The notes beneath the pieces are model-generated. The model had not been told where the DNA came from and ran no database searches. It saw nothing but the letters and a program-made list of their open reading frames with translations. Below, in pieces: positions 34,013 through 43,700 of a DNA stretch of 64,000 bases; position 1 is the first letter of the stretch; each line of letters opens with the position of its first letter. This DNA comes from UBA4615 sp046046245 (GTDB lineage: Bacteria > Pseudomonadota > Gammaproteobacteria > Burkholderiales > Burkholderiaceae_E): the NCBI GenBank assembly GCA_046046245.1, contig JBJOKE010000091.1, positions 62,001-126,000 of the forward strand. Reading direction: 5' to 3'. The position numbers and the translations under genes are program-made.

Positions 34013-35338
34013 TCAGCGCTTGAACGGGCTCGAGAACTTCGGATCCGAGACGAATGCGGTATCGGTCAGCGTGCCGAGGAAGGCGACCAGTGCGGCCTTG
34101 TCGGACGCCGACAGGTTCAGGCGCCGCGGCGGGCCGCTGCCACCCGCGCCGCGCAGCCGCGGGTCGAGCGCCGGACCGTCCCGCACGCCCGAGTCGTAAT
34201 GGTCGATCACCTGGGCGAGTGTGGCGAAGCGACCATCGTGCATGAAGGCCTGCGACAGCGCGACGTTCTTCAGCGACGGCGACTTGAAGACCCGCGACTC
34301 GCCGGCATCCAGACCGTTGCCGAGCGCGTTGGCCGCGAGCGCGAAGGAGGGCGGCACGTGGCAGCCGGCGCAGCCCAGGCCGCCCTGCTGGGGCGGCAGC
34401 AGGAACAGCTGCCGGCCGCGTTCCTGCGCGGCGGAGAAGCCGACGATCGGCGTACCGAGGCCGCGGTCCGGCAGCGCCGGATCGAAGCCGAGCGCGTAGC
34501 CCGCGTCCCAGGCGCTGCCGGTCGAGACCATGGAGCGCACGAAGTGCGCGAGCGCGCGCTGGATCCGCGCCTCGGTCATCGTCGCGTCGCCGAACGCGTA
34601 CTCGAAGAGCTCCGGGTAGTACGGCAGCGCCGCCATCTTCGCCAGCACCGCGGGCATCCCGCCGCGCGTCGCGTCGAAGCCCATCTCCGCCGGATGCTGG
34701 ATCGGCTGCGTCGACTGTGCCTCGAGGCTGGCCGCGCGCTTGTCCCAGAACATGGTGCCCGGCGTGAAGTAGCGCAGGTTGCCGAGCCGCATCGCGTGGG
34801 CCGTCGTGAGGCCGCCGCCGAAGCCCGTGCTGAAGCGCGCCGGATCGTCGAAGCCGTCGGCCTGCCGGTGGCACGACGCGCAGGACACCGAATCATCGAC
34901 GCTCAGCCGCCGGTCGTTGAACAGCACGCGGCCGAGCGTGGCGACGCGGTCGGAGACCGGGTCGTTGCCCGGCGTGTTGTCGAGCGCACGGACGGCCGCG
35001 CCGAGGTAGTACGCGGGCAGCACGGGCGCCGCGTAGTTCGCCGGCACGGCGAGGTCGAGGTCGACCCACTGGGCCGCGGCGGCCGACAGCGTCTTCGTGC
35101 CGGTCGTGGCCGTCGTGCCGGTCGTGGCCGTCGTGCCGGTCGTGGCTGTCGTGCCGGTCGTGGCCGTCGAGGCAGGCGTGCCGCCGGGGTCGGTCGTCGG
35201 CGAGGACGAGGGCGCGCCGGCGGCGGGGAGCGGGTCGGACGACCCGCCGGCGCAGCCGGCGATCGCGAGGACGAGCGCGCAGGCCGCGCCGGTGCGCGCG
35301 GCGAGGTGCCGCGAAAGGGTCCGTACGCGGGCGGGCAT
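34013..35338 (-). CDS. di-haem cytochrome c peroxidase/MauG-family lipoprotein
   Basis: 441 residues from the ATG at 35338. The signal ends with lipobox IAGC (Cys29), suggesting an envelope-anchored protein. A Ser/Thr/Pro-rich linker with a repeated ATTGTT unit follows. Two c-type haem motifs, CASCH and CAGCH, each lie in the expected domain (SCHRQADGFDDPARFSTG; LGCAGCHVPPSFAL), plus SPSLKNVALSQAFMHDGRF and a C-terminal LSASDKAALVAFLGTLTD. Known members reduce hydrogen peroxide or make high-valent haem for protein modification. Divergent from hflX. Confidence 0.9.
   Translation of the reverse strand: MPARVRTLSRHLAARTGAACALVLAIAGCAGGSSDPLPAAGAPSSSPTTDPGGTPASTATTGTTATTGTTATTGTTATTGTKTLSAAAAQWVDLDLAVPANYAAPVLPAYYLGAAVRALDNTPGNDPVSDRVATLGRVLFNDRRLSVDDSVSCASCHRQADGFDDPARFSTGFGGGLTTAHAMRLGNLRYFTPGTMFWDKRAASLEAQSTQPIQHPAEMGFDATRGGMPAVLAKMAALPYYPELFEYAFGDATMTEARIQRALAHFVRSMVSTGSAWDAGYALGFDPALPDRGLGTPIVGFSAAQERGRQLFLLPPQQGGLGCAGCHVPPSFALAANALGNGLDAGESRVFKSPSLKNVALSQAFMHDGRFATLAQVIDHYDSGVRDGPALDPRLRGAGGSGPPRRLNLSASDKAALVAFLGTLTDTAFVSDPKFSSPFKR
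35101..35172. repeat. 18-bp tandem repeat (4 units) in the peroxidase linker
   Basis: Four units of CGGTCGTGGCCGTCGTGC with a few substitutions in units 3 and 4. On minus they encode repeated ATTGTT in the linker between lipobox and first haem domain. Length is a multiple of three, so changes in copy number would keep the frame. Confidence 0.9.
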
Positions 35339-35489
35339 GGGAGGTCTCGGCGCTCGGGGGGAGGAACCGCCCGGACGGCGGCTTCCCACGCTAGCGCTCC
35401 GGTCGGCGGCGCGCGCGGCACGCCCGGTGCGGCCGGTCGCGGGCGGCCGACGGCCGGCGCAGCCGCGCACCCGTGGTACCGTGCCGGCC

Positions 35490-36932
35490 GTGCGAACCCT
35501 TCTCGAAACGAACGACCGCCCGCTGCGCGCGCTGGCGGTGGCGGTGCAGCTGCCCGCGACGAGCGACCGCGAGCTCGAGGTCTCCATCGGCGAGTTGCGC
35601 GAGCTTGCCAAGACGCTCGGCTTCCGCGTGGTGGGGACCCTGGTGCAGAAGCGCGCCGGCTTCGACCCGACCGGATACTTCGGCGTCGGCAAGCGCCGCG
35701 AGCTGCGGCGCATCGTCGAGCACGGCTTCTACGGCGGACCCGCCGACGACGTGTCGGACGAGGACGACGACGGGGATGACGAGCGCACCGGCTCGCCACG
35801 CGGCGCCGAGCGCGCGAAGCAGGCCCAGCGCTCCGAGGCCGACCCCGGCACCCGGCACGTCGACGTGATCCTCGTCGACCACGAGATCTCGCCCTCGCAG
35901 GCGCGCAACCTCGAGATCGACGCCGGCGTCGAGGTGATGGACCGCACGATGGTGATCCTCGAGATCTTCCACCGCCACGCGAGCTCGAACGCGGCGCGCG
36001 CGCAGGTGGAGATCGCGCGGCTGCGCTACCTCGCGCCGCGGCTGCGCGAGGCGGCCAAGCTCGCGGGCCCGAAGGGCCGGCAGCGCGCCGGCACCGGCGG
36101 GCGCGGTGCCGGCGAGACCCAGATGGCGCTGGACCGCCAGAAGATCCGCGACCGCATCGTCGAGCTGCAGGCCGACATCGACCGGATGGAGGCCGAGCGG
36201 CGCACGCAGCGCGCACGCCGCCAGTCGGGCGTGGGCATCGCGCGGGTCGCGCTGGTGGGCTACACCAACGCCGGCAAGTCGACGCTGATGCACGCGCTGA
36301 CCGACAGCGACGTGCTGGTCGCCAACAAGCTCTTCGCGACGCTCGACACCACGGTGCGCACGCTGCACCCGCCCACCGTGCCGCGCGTGCTGGTCAGCGA
36401 CACCGTGGGCTTCATCAAGAACCTGCCGCACGACCTGGTCGCATCGTTCAAGTCGACGCTCGAGGAGGCGGCCGAGGCCGCTCTGCTGCTGCACGTGATC
36501 GACGCGAGCGATCCCGGATGGGAGCGCCAGCTGAAGGTCACCGACGAGGTGCTCGCCGAGATCGGCGCGCAGGACGTGCCGCGGATCCGCGTGTTCAACA
36601 AGGTCGACGCGGTGGGCGACGGCGACGCGCAGGCCGCGCGCGCCGGCGTGCTGCGGCTGCTCCACCCCGACTGCGTGGTGATGAGCGCGAAGCGCGCCGA
36701 GGACGTCGCACGGCTGCACGCGACGATCCAGGGCTTCTTCTCGAAGGGCCTCGTCGAGGCCGAGCTCTTCCTGCCGTGGGCGGACCAGAAGCTGCGCGGC
36801 GAGGTCTTCGCCAGCTGCGAGGTGCTCGCCGAGGAGGCCGACGCCGAGGGCGCACGCCTGCACGTGCGCGGCGAGGCGGCGGCGATCGAGAGCCTGAAGC
36901 GGCGGCTGGGCGGCACGGCGGGAACGACCTGA
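35490..36932 (+). CDS. hflX: HflX GTPase with acidic insertion
   Basis: 480 residues from the GTG at 35490 (GTG at 35481 also possible). N-terminal HflX domain (LLETNDRPLRALAVAVQLP, DPTGYFGVGKRREL, VILVDHEISPSQARNLE, GVEVMDRTMVILEIF, GTGGRGAGETQMALDRQKI), then the G domain: GYTNAGKST near residue 256, DTVGFIKNLPHDLVASFKST and FNKVDAVGDG. HflX binds the 50S subunit and splits stalled ribosomes. About 40 residues rich in Asp/Glu, then Arg, are inserted in the N-terminal domain (near 90-130). Not next to hfq, unlike the usual proteobacterial copy. Confidence 0.92.
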   Translation: MRTLLETNDRPLRALAVAVQLPATSDRELEVSIGELRELAKTLGFRVVGTLVQKRAGFDPTGYFGVGKRRELRRIVEHGFYGGPADDVSDEDDDGDDERTGSPRGAERAKQAQRSEADPGTRHVDVILVDHEISPSQARNLEIDAGVEVMDRTMVILEIFHRHASSNAARAQVEIARLRYLAPRLREAAKLAGPKGRQRAGTGGRGAGETQMALDRQKIRDRIVELQADIDRMEAERRTQRARRQSGVGIARVALVGYTNAGKSTLMHALTDSDVLVANKLFATLDTTVRTLHPPTVPRVLVSDTVGFIKNLPHDLVASFKSTLEEAAEAALLLHVIDASDPGWERQLKVTDEVLAEIGAQDVPRIRVFNKVDAVGDGDAQAARAGVLRLLHPDCVVMSAKRAEDVARLHATIQGFFSKGLVEAELFLPWADQKLRGEVFASCEVLAEEADAEGARLHVRGEAAAIESLKRRLGGTAGTT

Positions 36933-37068
36933 CCCGGCGCCCGCGCGGGGCGCTGCCAGTACGGCCCAGTCGGGCTTCGGTCCGTCGCCGGCCCGGCTCG
37001 CGCTACGCTGTCGACCGCGCAGGTGCCCGGTGTCTCCGATCCGACGTGCGCAGCCGAGGTGCCCCCCG

Positions 37069-37461
37069 ATGCCCGACGTCCACAAGCTCATCCTCGCGAC
37101 CGAGAAGTCGATCCTGATCCTGATCGCGGGCTTCACCGTGTTCGCGGTCGGCCAGGAGATGCTGCACATGGTCCGGAGCGACGGCGTGAAGCTCACCGAC
37201 CTGCTGCTGCTGTTCATCTACGCCGAGGTGCTCGGCATGGTCGCCGCCTTCTACCGCAGCCGCGAGATCCCGATCTCGATCGCGATCTTCATCGCCATCA
37301 CCGCGCTGTGCCGGCTGATCATCCTGCAGGGCAAGGGGATCAGCACGGTCGACCTCGTCTACGAGAGCGGCGCGGTGCTGCTGCTGGCGGCGTCGGCGGT
37401 CGCCATCCAGTGGCGCTCGAACCTGGCGGTGCGCGCCGGCCGACGCGACGACGAGGGCTGA
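37069..37461 (+). CDS. PsiE-like small membrane protein
   Basis: 130 residues from the ATG at 37069, about four helices. ATEKSILILIAGFTVFAVGQ, LLLLFIYAEVLGMVAAFY, IPISIAIFIAITALCRLIIL and the conserved KGISTVDLVYESGAVLLL match the phosphate-starvation-inducible PsiE family. Role unknown. TACGCT near 37004-37009 could be a -10. The gene converges on the low-oxygen operon across a hairpin-rich gap. Confidence 0.8.
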   Translation: MPDVHKLILATEKSILILIAGFTVFAVGQEMLHMVRSDGVKLTDLLLLFIYAEVLGMVAAFYRSREIPISIAIFIAITALCRLIILQGKGISTVDLVYESGAVLLLAASAVAIQWRSNLAVRAGRRDDEG

Positions 37462-37474
37462 CGACACGGCGTCA

Positions 37475-37512
37475 CCGTGCCGCGACGGACCGCGGCACGG
37501 CGGCACCGTGCC
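37475..37512. terminator. overlapping hairpins between convergent genes
   Basis: Perfect 10-bp inverted repeat CCGTGCCGCG (37475-37484) / CGCGGCACGG (37491-37500) with a 6-nt loop. A third arm CCGTGCC at 37506-37512 can also pair with GGCACGG at 37494-37500. Between two convergent genes this is a likely bidirectional terminator. No T-tract. Confidence 0.5.
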
Positions 37513-37552
37513 GCCTCCTCGGCGGCGGACGGGCGCGACGGCGCCGCGCCCC

Positions 37553-37837
37553 TCAGGGCCGACGCGCCGCGCGGACCCGCCAGAGCCCGTGCAACCCGCT
37601 GACCAGCTGCAGCGGCCACAGGAACGTGCAGACGGTCACCCAGAATGCGCGACCCTTCAGCCCGTCGGTGAGGTCCGGCCGGCTCGGATCGGGCGGCCCT
37701 TCTCCGAACAGGTGGCGATGTCGATAGGTCAGCAGGCCGAAGACGAAGCCGGCCCCGAGGAAGAGGGTGATGGCGAGAGGCTGCACGGCGACCGTCCATG
37801 CGAAATGACACACGACTCTGTCACGTATCCTGGACAT
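37553..37837 (-). CDS. small two-helix membrane protein
   Basis: 94 residues from the ATG at 37837. Two hydrophobic segments, VAVQPLAITLFLGAGFVFGL (about 15-34) and FWVTVCTFLWPLQLVSGLHG, separated by a polar loop (HLFGEGPPDPSRPDL). I do not recognise the family. It is 65 bp downstream of the acyl carrier protein gene on the same strand and is probably the last gene of the acs-PDH-ACP operon. Confidence 0.55.
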   Translation of the reverse strand: MSRIRDRVVCHFAWTVAVQPLAITLFLGAGFVFGLLTYRHRHLFGEGPPDPSRPDLTDGLKGRAFWVTVCTFLWPLQLVSGLHGLWRVRAARRP

Positions 37838-37902
37838 GCAACGGCGATGACCCTGCCGCGGGCGCGGGTGGATGTACCGGCGCCGCCCGCGTCGACGGGG
37901 GA

Positions 37903-38166
37903 TCACGGGCGGGGAGACGCCCCCGCGAGCCGCGCGGCGAGATAGCCGAGCAGTTCGTCCAGCGTGTGCAGCCGCGCGTAGTCGGCCTCCGGCACGTTCA
38001 CGCCGAGCCGGGCGTCGAGCGCGATCAGCACGTTCAGCCAGTCCATCGAATCGAGGTCGACCTGGTGACGCAGCGGCCGGCCCCCGTCGATCGACGCGGG
38101 CTCGATCTCGGGCGCCACCGACTGCAGCACGTCGAGCACGGTCGCGCGGAGGGTCTCGCGGTCCAT
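37903..38166 (-). CDS. acyl carrier protein
   Basis: 87 residues. The phosphopantetheine attachment site is Ser40 in LDSMDWLNVL; the helices around it (ETLRATVLDVLQSVAPEIEP, RLHTLDELLGYLAARL) fit a discrete carrier protein. DSMDW differs from the DSLDx of fatty-acid AcpP, so it is more likely a specialised carrier. 13 bp after the E2 gene in an operon with an acyl-CoA/acetyl-CoA ligase, suggesting acyl groups pass between CoA, lipoyl and carrier-protein thiols. That coupling is inference. Confidence 0.88.
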   Translation of the reverse strand: MDRETLRATVLDVLQSVAPEIEPASIDGGRPLRHQVDLDSMDWLNVLIALDARLGVNVPEADYARLHTLDELLGYLAARLAGASPRP

Positions 38167-38179
38167 CGGGGCGTCCTCC

Positions 38180-39514
38180 TCAGGGTGTCGGGTCGATCGC
38201 GCCGGGGCGCTGCAGGCGTTCGCGCAGTTCGGCGAGGAACTGCGCGCCGCGATGGCCGTCGGACACGCGATGATCGGCCGCGAGGGTCGCGGTCACCACC
38301 GGCAGCGCCCGGATCCAGCCGTCCTGCGCCCACGCACGCTCGGCGATGCGGCCGAAGCCGACGATCGCGACCTGCGGCGGATAGATCACCGCGTGCACGG
38401 ACTCGACGCCCTGGTCGCCGAGCTGCGTCACGGTGATCGTCGGGTCGGACATCTCCGAGCTGCGCAGGCTGCCGGCCCTCGCGCGGCGGACCAGGTCCGA
38501 CAGGTCGCGCATCAGCGGAGCGAGGGCCTTGTCCTGCACGTCGTGGATCGCGGGCGCGACCAGCCCGCCGCCGCGCATCGCGATCGCGACCCCGGCGTGA
38601 ACCGCCGGGCTCGGCCGGAACCCGCCTGCCTGCATCGTCCCGTTGAGCTCGGGGACGCGGGCGAGCGCGTGCGCGACGGCCTTGAGCAGCAGCGCGGCGG
38701 GCAGCACGCGGTCAGCGACCGGCAGCGATGCGTTGCGCTCGCGCAGCCAGTCGAGGGCGAGCTGCATCGGGATCGGTTCGGACAGGTAGTAGTGGGGGAT
38801 CTCGCGCTTGGAGCGACTCATCGCCGCGGCGATCGCGGCGCGCATCGCGGCCTGCCGGTCGGTCGCCACGGGCGCCGACACCGGCACGGCGGTCGTGTCC
38901 GCCGCTGTGCCGTGCGCGGCGACCCGCGCAGCCGCGGCACGCTCCACGTCCGCGACGACCACCGAGCCGTGCGGCCCGCTGCCCGTCAGGCCTCCGACGT
39001 CCACCTCGAGCTCGTGCGCGCGCTTGCGCGCAGCAGGCGACACCGGATGCCGCGACGCCTCGATCAGCGTGCGGGCGTCGGGCAGGCGACTCGGGATCGG
39101 CGCGGGGCGCTCGGGCGGCGCCGTCGGGACGGGCGCCACCGAGGGCGCGGCGGCTGCCACGACGGGTGCGACGGGTGCGACGGGTGCGACGGGTGCGACG
39201 GGTGCGACCGGTGCGACGGGTGCGACGACCGAGACGGGCGCCTCGGACGTCCGAGTCCCCGGCGCGCGCAGTGTCATCATCACCGTTCCCACCGGCACCT
39301 TCGTCCCCGGCTCGATCGCAAGCGTCTCGACGATGGCGTCCTGCCAGATCTCGACATCCACCGCGGCCTTCGAGGTGTCGACGACCGCGACGACCTGACC
39401 GCGCCGCACCGTGTCGCCGGGCTTCACCCGCCACTCGAGCAGCGTGCCCTCGTCCATGTCGGCACCCAGCGAGGGCAACTCGAACGTGAGGCCCGGCACC
39501 GGTTCCGCCCTCAC
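38180..39514 (-). CDS. 2-oxo acid dehydrogenase E2 component (dihydrolipoyl acyltransferase)
   Basis: 444 residues from a GTG at 39514 that overlaps the E1beta stop (GTGA). Lipoyl domain (1-80) with Lys49 in DTSKAAVDVEI; a linker of APV repeats (about 97-118); peripheral-subunit-binding domain (HPVSPAARKRAHELEVDVGG with GSGPHGSVVVADVE); catalytic domain ending in AADHRVSDG with the active His and Asp. Transfers the acyl group from lipoate to CoA. The operon has E1alpha and E1beta but no E3, so dihydrolipoamide dehydrogenase must come from elsewhere. Confidence 0.92.
   Translation of the reverse strand: MRAEPVPGLTFELPSLGADMDEGTLLEWRVKPGDTVRRGQVVAVVDTSKAAVDVEIWQDAIVETLAIEPGTKVPVGTVMMTLRAPGTRTSEAPVSVVAPVAPVAPVAPVAPVAPVAPVVAAAAPSVAPVPTAPPERPAPIPSRLPDARTLIEASRHPVSPAARKRAHELEVDVGGLTGSGPHGSVVVADVERAAAARVAAHGTAADTTAVPVSAPVATDRQAAMRAAIAAAMSRSKREIPHYYLSEPIPMQLALDWLRERNASLPVADRVLPAALLLKAVAHALARVPELNGTMQAGGFRPSPAVHAGVAIAMRGGGLVAPAIHDVQDKALAPLMRDLSDLVRRARAGSLRSSEMSDPTITVTQLGDQGVESVHAVIYPPQVAIVGFGRIAERAWAQDGWIRALPVVTATLAADHRVSDGHRGAQFLAELRERLQRPGAIDPTP
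39161..39223. repeat. 9-bp tandem repeat (7 units) encoding the E2 APV linker
   Basis: Seven units of GACGGGTGC (one unit GACCGGTGC). On minus they read as Ala-Pro-Val repeats, the flexible linker between lipoyl and subunit-binding domains. Units are nearly identical, so copy number may vary between strains. Confidence 0.9.
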
Positions 39515-40500
39515 CACGGCGCGCCGAGCAGCGCGCGCGCCGCGGCCACGATCTTCTCGGGCTGCGGCAGCGCCGCCTCCTCCATGTGGCGCGCGTACGG
39601 GATCGGCACCTCCTCGGCGCACACCCGCGCCGGCGGGGCATCGAGGTCGTAGAACGCCCGCTCGGCGATCCGCGCGACCAGCTCGGCGGCGAACCCGCCC
39701 GAGCGCCAGTTCTCGTCGACGACGACCACCCGGCGCGTCTTGCGCACCGAGGCCAGCACGGTCGCGTCGTCGATCGGACGCAGCACGCGCAGGTCGACCA
39801 CCTCGGCGTCCACCCCGGCCTCGGCGAGCGAGCGGGCGGCGGCCATCGCCTTGGGCAGGCACCCGCCGTAGGTGACGATCGTCACCTGCGTGCCGGCCCG
39901 CCGCACGCGCGCGCTGCGCAGGTCGACCTCGCAGCGCTCGGGCACCTCCTCCTCGAGGTTGTACAGCTGCGCATGCTCGAAGACGATCACCGGGTCGGGA
40001 TCCGCGAGCGCCGGCGCGAGCATGCCGCGGGCGTCCTCCACCGTGCCGGGCGCGATCACCCGCAGGCCGGGCACGTGCGCGAACCAGCCCTCGAAGCTGT
40101 GCGAATGCTGCGCGGCGACCTGCCGCCCCGCCCCGCTCGCCATCCGCACCACGAGGGGCACCGAGAACTGACCGCCCGACATGTGCCGGTAGAGCGCCGC
40201 GGAGTTGACCAGCGCATCGAGCGCAAGCAGCGCGAAGTTGACCGTCATCACCTCGACGATCGGTCGCATCCCGCCGAGCGCCGCACCGACGCCCGCGCCG
40301 ACGAAACCCAGCTCCGACAGCGGCGTGTCGCGCACGCGCTCCGCGCCGAACGCCTCGAGCAGTCCCTTCGACACCGCGTAGGTGCCGCCGTATGCGCCCA
40401 CGTCCTCGCCCATCAGGAAGACGCGCGGGTCGGCGAGCATCGCCTCGCGGTGCGCCTCGCGCAGCGCGTCCCGATAGGTCATGCGGCGCATCGCGCTCAT
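39511..40500 (-). CDS. 2-oxo acid dehydrogenase E1 component, beta subunit
   Basis: 329 residues from the ATG at 40500. Markers: FLMGEDVGAYGGTYAVSKGL, RDTPLSELGFVGAGVGAALG, MRPIVEVMTVNFALLALDAL, VIVFEHAQLYNLEEEVP and VVVVDENWRSGGFAAEL. Forms the heterotetrameric thiamine-diphosphate E1 with the alpha subunit; the oxo acid could be pyruvate, acetoin-like or branched-chain. 4-bp overlaps on both sides show tight coupling. Confidence 0.93.
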   Translation of the reverse strand: MSAMRRMTYRDALREAHREAMLADPRVFLMGEDVGAYGGTYAVSKGLLEAFGAERVRDTPLSELGFVGAGVGAALGGMRPIVEVMTVNFALLALDALVNSAALYRHMSGGQFSVPLVVRMASGAGRQVAAQHSHSFEGWFAHVPGLRVIAPGTVEDARGMLAPALADPDPVIVFEHAQLYNLEEEVPERCEVDLRSARVRRAGTQVTIVTYGGCLPKAMAAARSLAEAGVDAEVVDLRVLRPIDDATVLASVRKTRRVVVVDENWRSGGFAAELVARIAERAFYDLDAPPARVCAEEVPIPYARHMEEAALPQPEKIVAAARALLGAPW

Positions 40501-41516
40501 CGGCCGGCTCCGTCCGCGGGCTCGGTGTGCAGGTCGCGGGCGAGCTCCTCGACCGCCTCCCAGGTGCCGGCCTCGGCGAACGCGACCGCGTCGTCGACCT
40601 CGGCCTGGGCCGCGGCGTCGAGCGCGAGGAAGTCGTCCTCGGTGAGCATCCCCTGCGCCTTCAGCCGAGCGGTGAAGGTGTGGATGGGACCGCGCGTCTT
40701 CCACTGCTCGACCTCGGCCTTGTGCCGGTAGAGCTCGGCGTCGAACATCGAGTGGGCGCGGAACCGGTAGGTCCTGAACTCCACGAACATCGGTCCGGCC
40801 CCGTCGCGCACCAGACCCGCGGCCGACGCCACGGCCTCGTGCACGGCCACCACGTCCATGCCGTCGACGCGCACCGCAGGCATGCCGTACGACGAGGCCT
40901 TCACGCACAGGTCCGTCTGCGCCTGGTAGCGCTCGATCGCGGTGCCCATCGCATAGAGATTGTTCTCGCAGCAGAACAGCACCGGCAGCTTCCACAGCGC
41001 AGCCAGGTTCATCGACTCGTGGAACGCACCCTCGGCCACCGCGCCGTCGCCGAAGAAGCACGCGGTGAGGGCATGGCGCCGGAGCATCGCGTCGGCGAGC
41101 GCGAGGCCGACGGCGATCGGCAGGCCGCCGCCCACGATCGCGTTGCCGCCGTACAGGCGGGTGGCCGCGTCGAACAGGTGCATCGAGCCGCCGCGGCCGC
41201 GCGCGCAGCCCTCGCGCTTGCCGTACATCTCGGCCATGATCGAGCGCATCGACAGCCCGCGGACCAGCGCGTGTCCGTGCTCGCGGTAGGTGGCCACCAG
41301 GTTGTCCTCGGCGCGCAGGGCGTTCAGCGCGCCCGCGGCCACCGCCTCCTCGCCGATGTAGAGGTGGAGGAAGCCCCGGATCCGCTGCCGGCCGTACAGC
41401 TCCGCGCAGCGCTCCTCCATCCGGCGGATTCGGAGCATGTCGGCGAGCACCCGGGTCGCGAGCGGCCGGTCCCACGGCACCGGGCCGGCGGGCGGCGGCG
41501 GGACCGCGTCGGTCAT
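40497..41516 (-). CDS. 2-oxo acid dehydrogenase E1 component, alpha subunit
   Basis: 339 residues from the ATG at 41516. LRIRRMEERCAELYGRQRIR, GFLHLYIGEEAVAAGALNAL, GGSMHLFDAATRLYGGNAIV, the TDP-binding motif from GDGAVAEGAFHESMN to ENN, and the phosphorylation-loop-like FRTYRFRAHSMFDAELYR. GFLHLYIGEEA and RGGSMH place it in the PDH/acetoin dehydrogenase E1alpha group. Pyruvate is the simplest substrate given the adjacent acetyl-CoA synthetase-like gene. Confidence 0.93.
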   Translation of the reverse strand: MTDAVPPPPAGPVPWDRPLATRVLADMLRIRRMEERCAELYGRQRIRGFLHLYIGEEAVAAGALNALRAEDNLVATYREHGHALVRGLSMRSIMAEMYGKREGCARGRGGSMHLFDAATRLYGGNAIVGGGLPIAVGLALADAMLRRHALTACFFGDGAVAEGAFHESMNLAALWKLPVLFCCENNLYAMGTAIERYQAQTDLCVKASSYGMPAVRVDGMDVVAVHEAVASAAGLVRDGAGPMFVEFRTYRFRAHSMFDAELYRHKAEVEQWKTRGPIHTFTARLKAQGMLTEDDFLALDAAAQAEVDDAVAFAEAGTWEAVEELARDLHTEPADGAGR

Positions 41517-41571
41517 CGCGCGACTCCGGATCGGGCGCTCCGCGGCATGCGGTCGCACGCGACAGGGCGTC

Positions 41572-43350
<1,779 letters not shown>

Positions 43351-43371
43351 CACGGCCCCTCCTCGTCGCCG

Positions 43372-43413
43372 ACTCTAGGCCGACCCGCGCGGCCCGCGCT
43401 TGAGCGAGGTCAA
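43372..43413 (-). promoter_or_regulatory. FNR/Anr-type box plus -10 of the acs-PDH-ACP operon
   Basis: On minus: a -10 hexamer TAGAGT (43377 to 43372) and an FNR-like inverted repeat whose plus-strand sequence is TTGAG-CGAG-GTCAA (43400-43413; one mismatch per half from TTGAT-N4-ATCAA). The box centre is about 41.5 bp from a start at ~43365, the class II activation position. The leader would be only ~15 nt but includes the RBS. Confidence 0.65.
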
Positions 43414-43434
43414 ACCGGCGCGATCCCGGAGGCG

Positions 43435-43524
43435 GGTGTGAACGGGGCGAACGTGGTGATCGCCGACGTGGCGGCCACCAACGGCGTCATCCATGCGATC
43501 GACTCGGTGATCCTGCCGAAGTGA
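43435..43524 (+). pseudogene. fasciclin-domain C-terminal remnant
   Basis: About 29 codons ending in a TGA read GVNGANVVIADVAATNGV then IHAIDSVILPK, which is the conserved last strand-helix (H2) segment of fasciclin (FAS1) domains. Nothing upstream in this frame resembles the rest of the ~130-residue domain; it runs antisense into the ligase promoter. I interpret it as the stump of a deleted fasciclin gene. Confidence 0.65.
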
Positions 43525-43581
43525 TCGCGGACGCGCGGGGAGGCGCCCCGGCCCCCTCGCGCCGAATGCCTACACGGACGG

Positions 43582-43622
43582 TTGACCCACATCAACCGAT
43601 CGCCGGGACCGGCCCTTAGCCT
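43582..43622 (+). promoter_or_regulatory. FNR/Anr-type box plus -10 of the cytochrome c gene
   Basis: TTGAC-CCAC-ATCAA at 43582-43595 (one mismatch from the consensus) and a candidate -10 TAGCCT at 43617-43622; the box centre falls close to -41.5 of a start near 43630. Precedes the cytochrome at 43701. Confidence 0.65.
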
Positions 43623-43700
43623 CGTACGCAGGTCCGGAGCGATCTGCGGAACGTCTGCCGCACGGCGCGTCGGGCCCCATCCACCGAGAGGGGTACGGCG

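Larger units (their letters stand above)
43351..43700. other. 350-bp divergent intergenic region
   Basis: No intact gene. It contains the promoters and FNR-type boxes of the acs operon (left) and the cytochrome gene (right), and the ~30-codon fasciclin remnant at 43435-43524. Confidence 0.7.
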
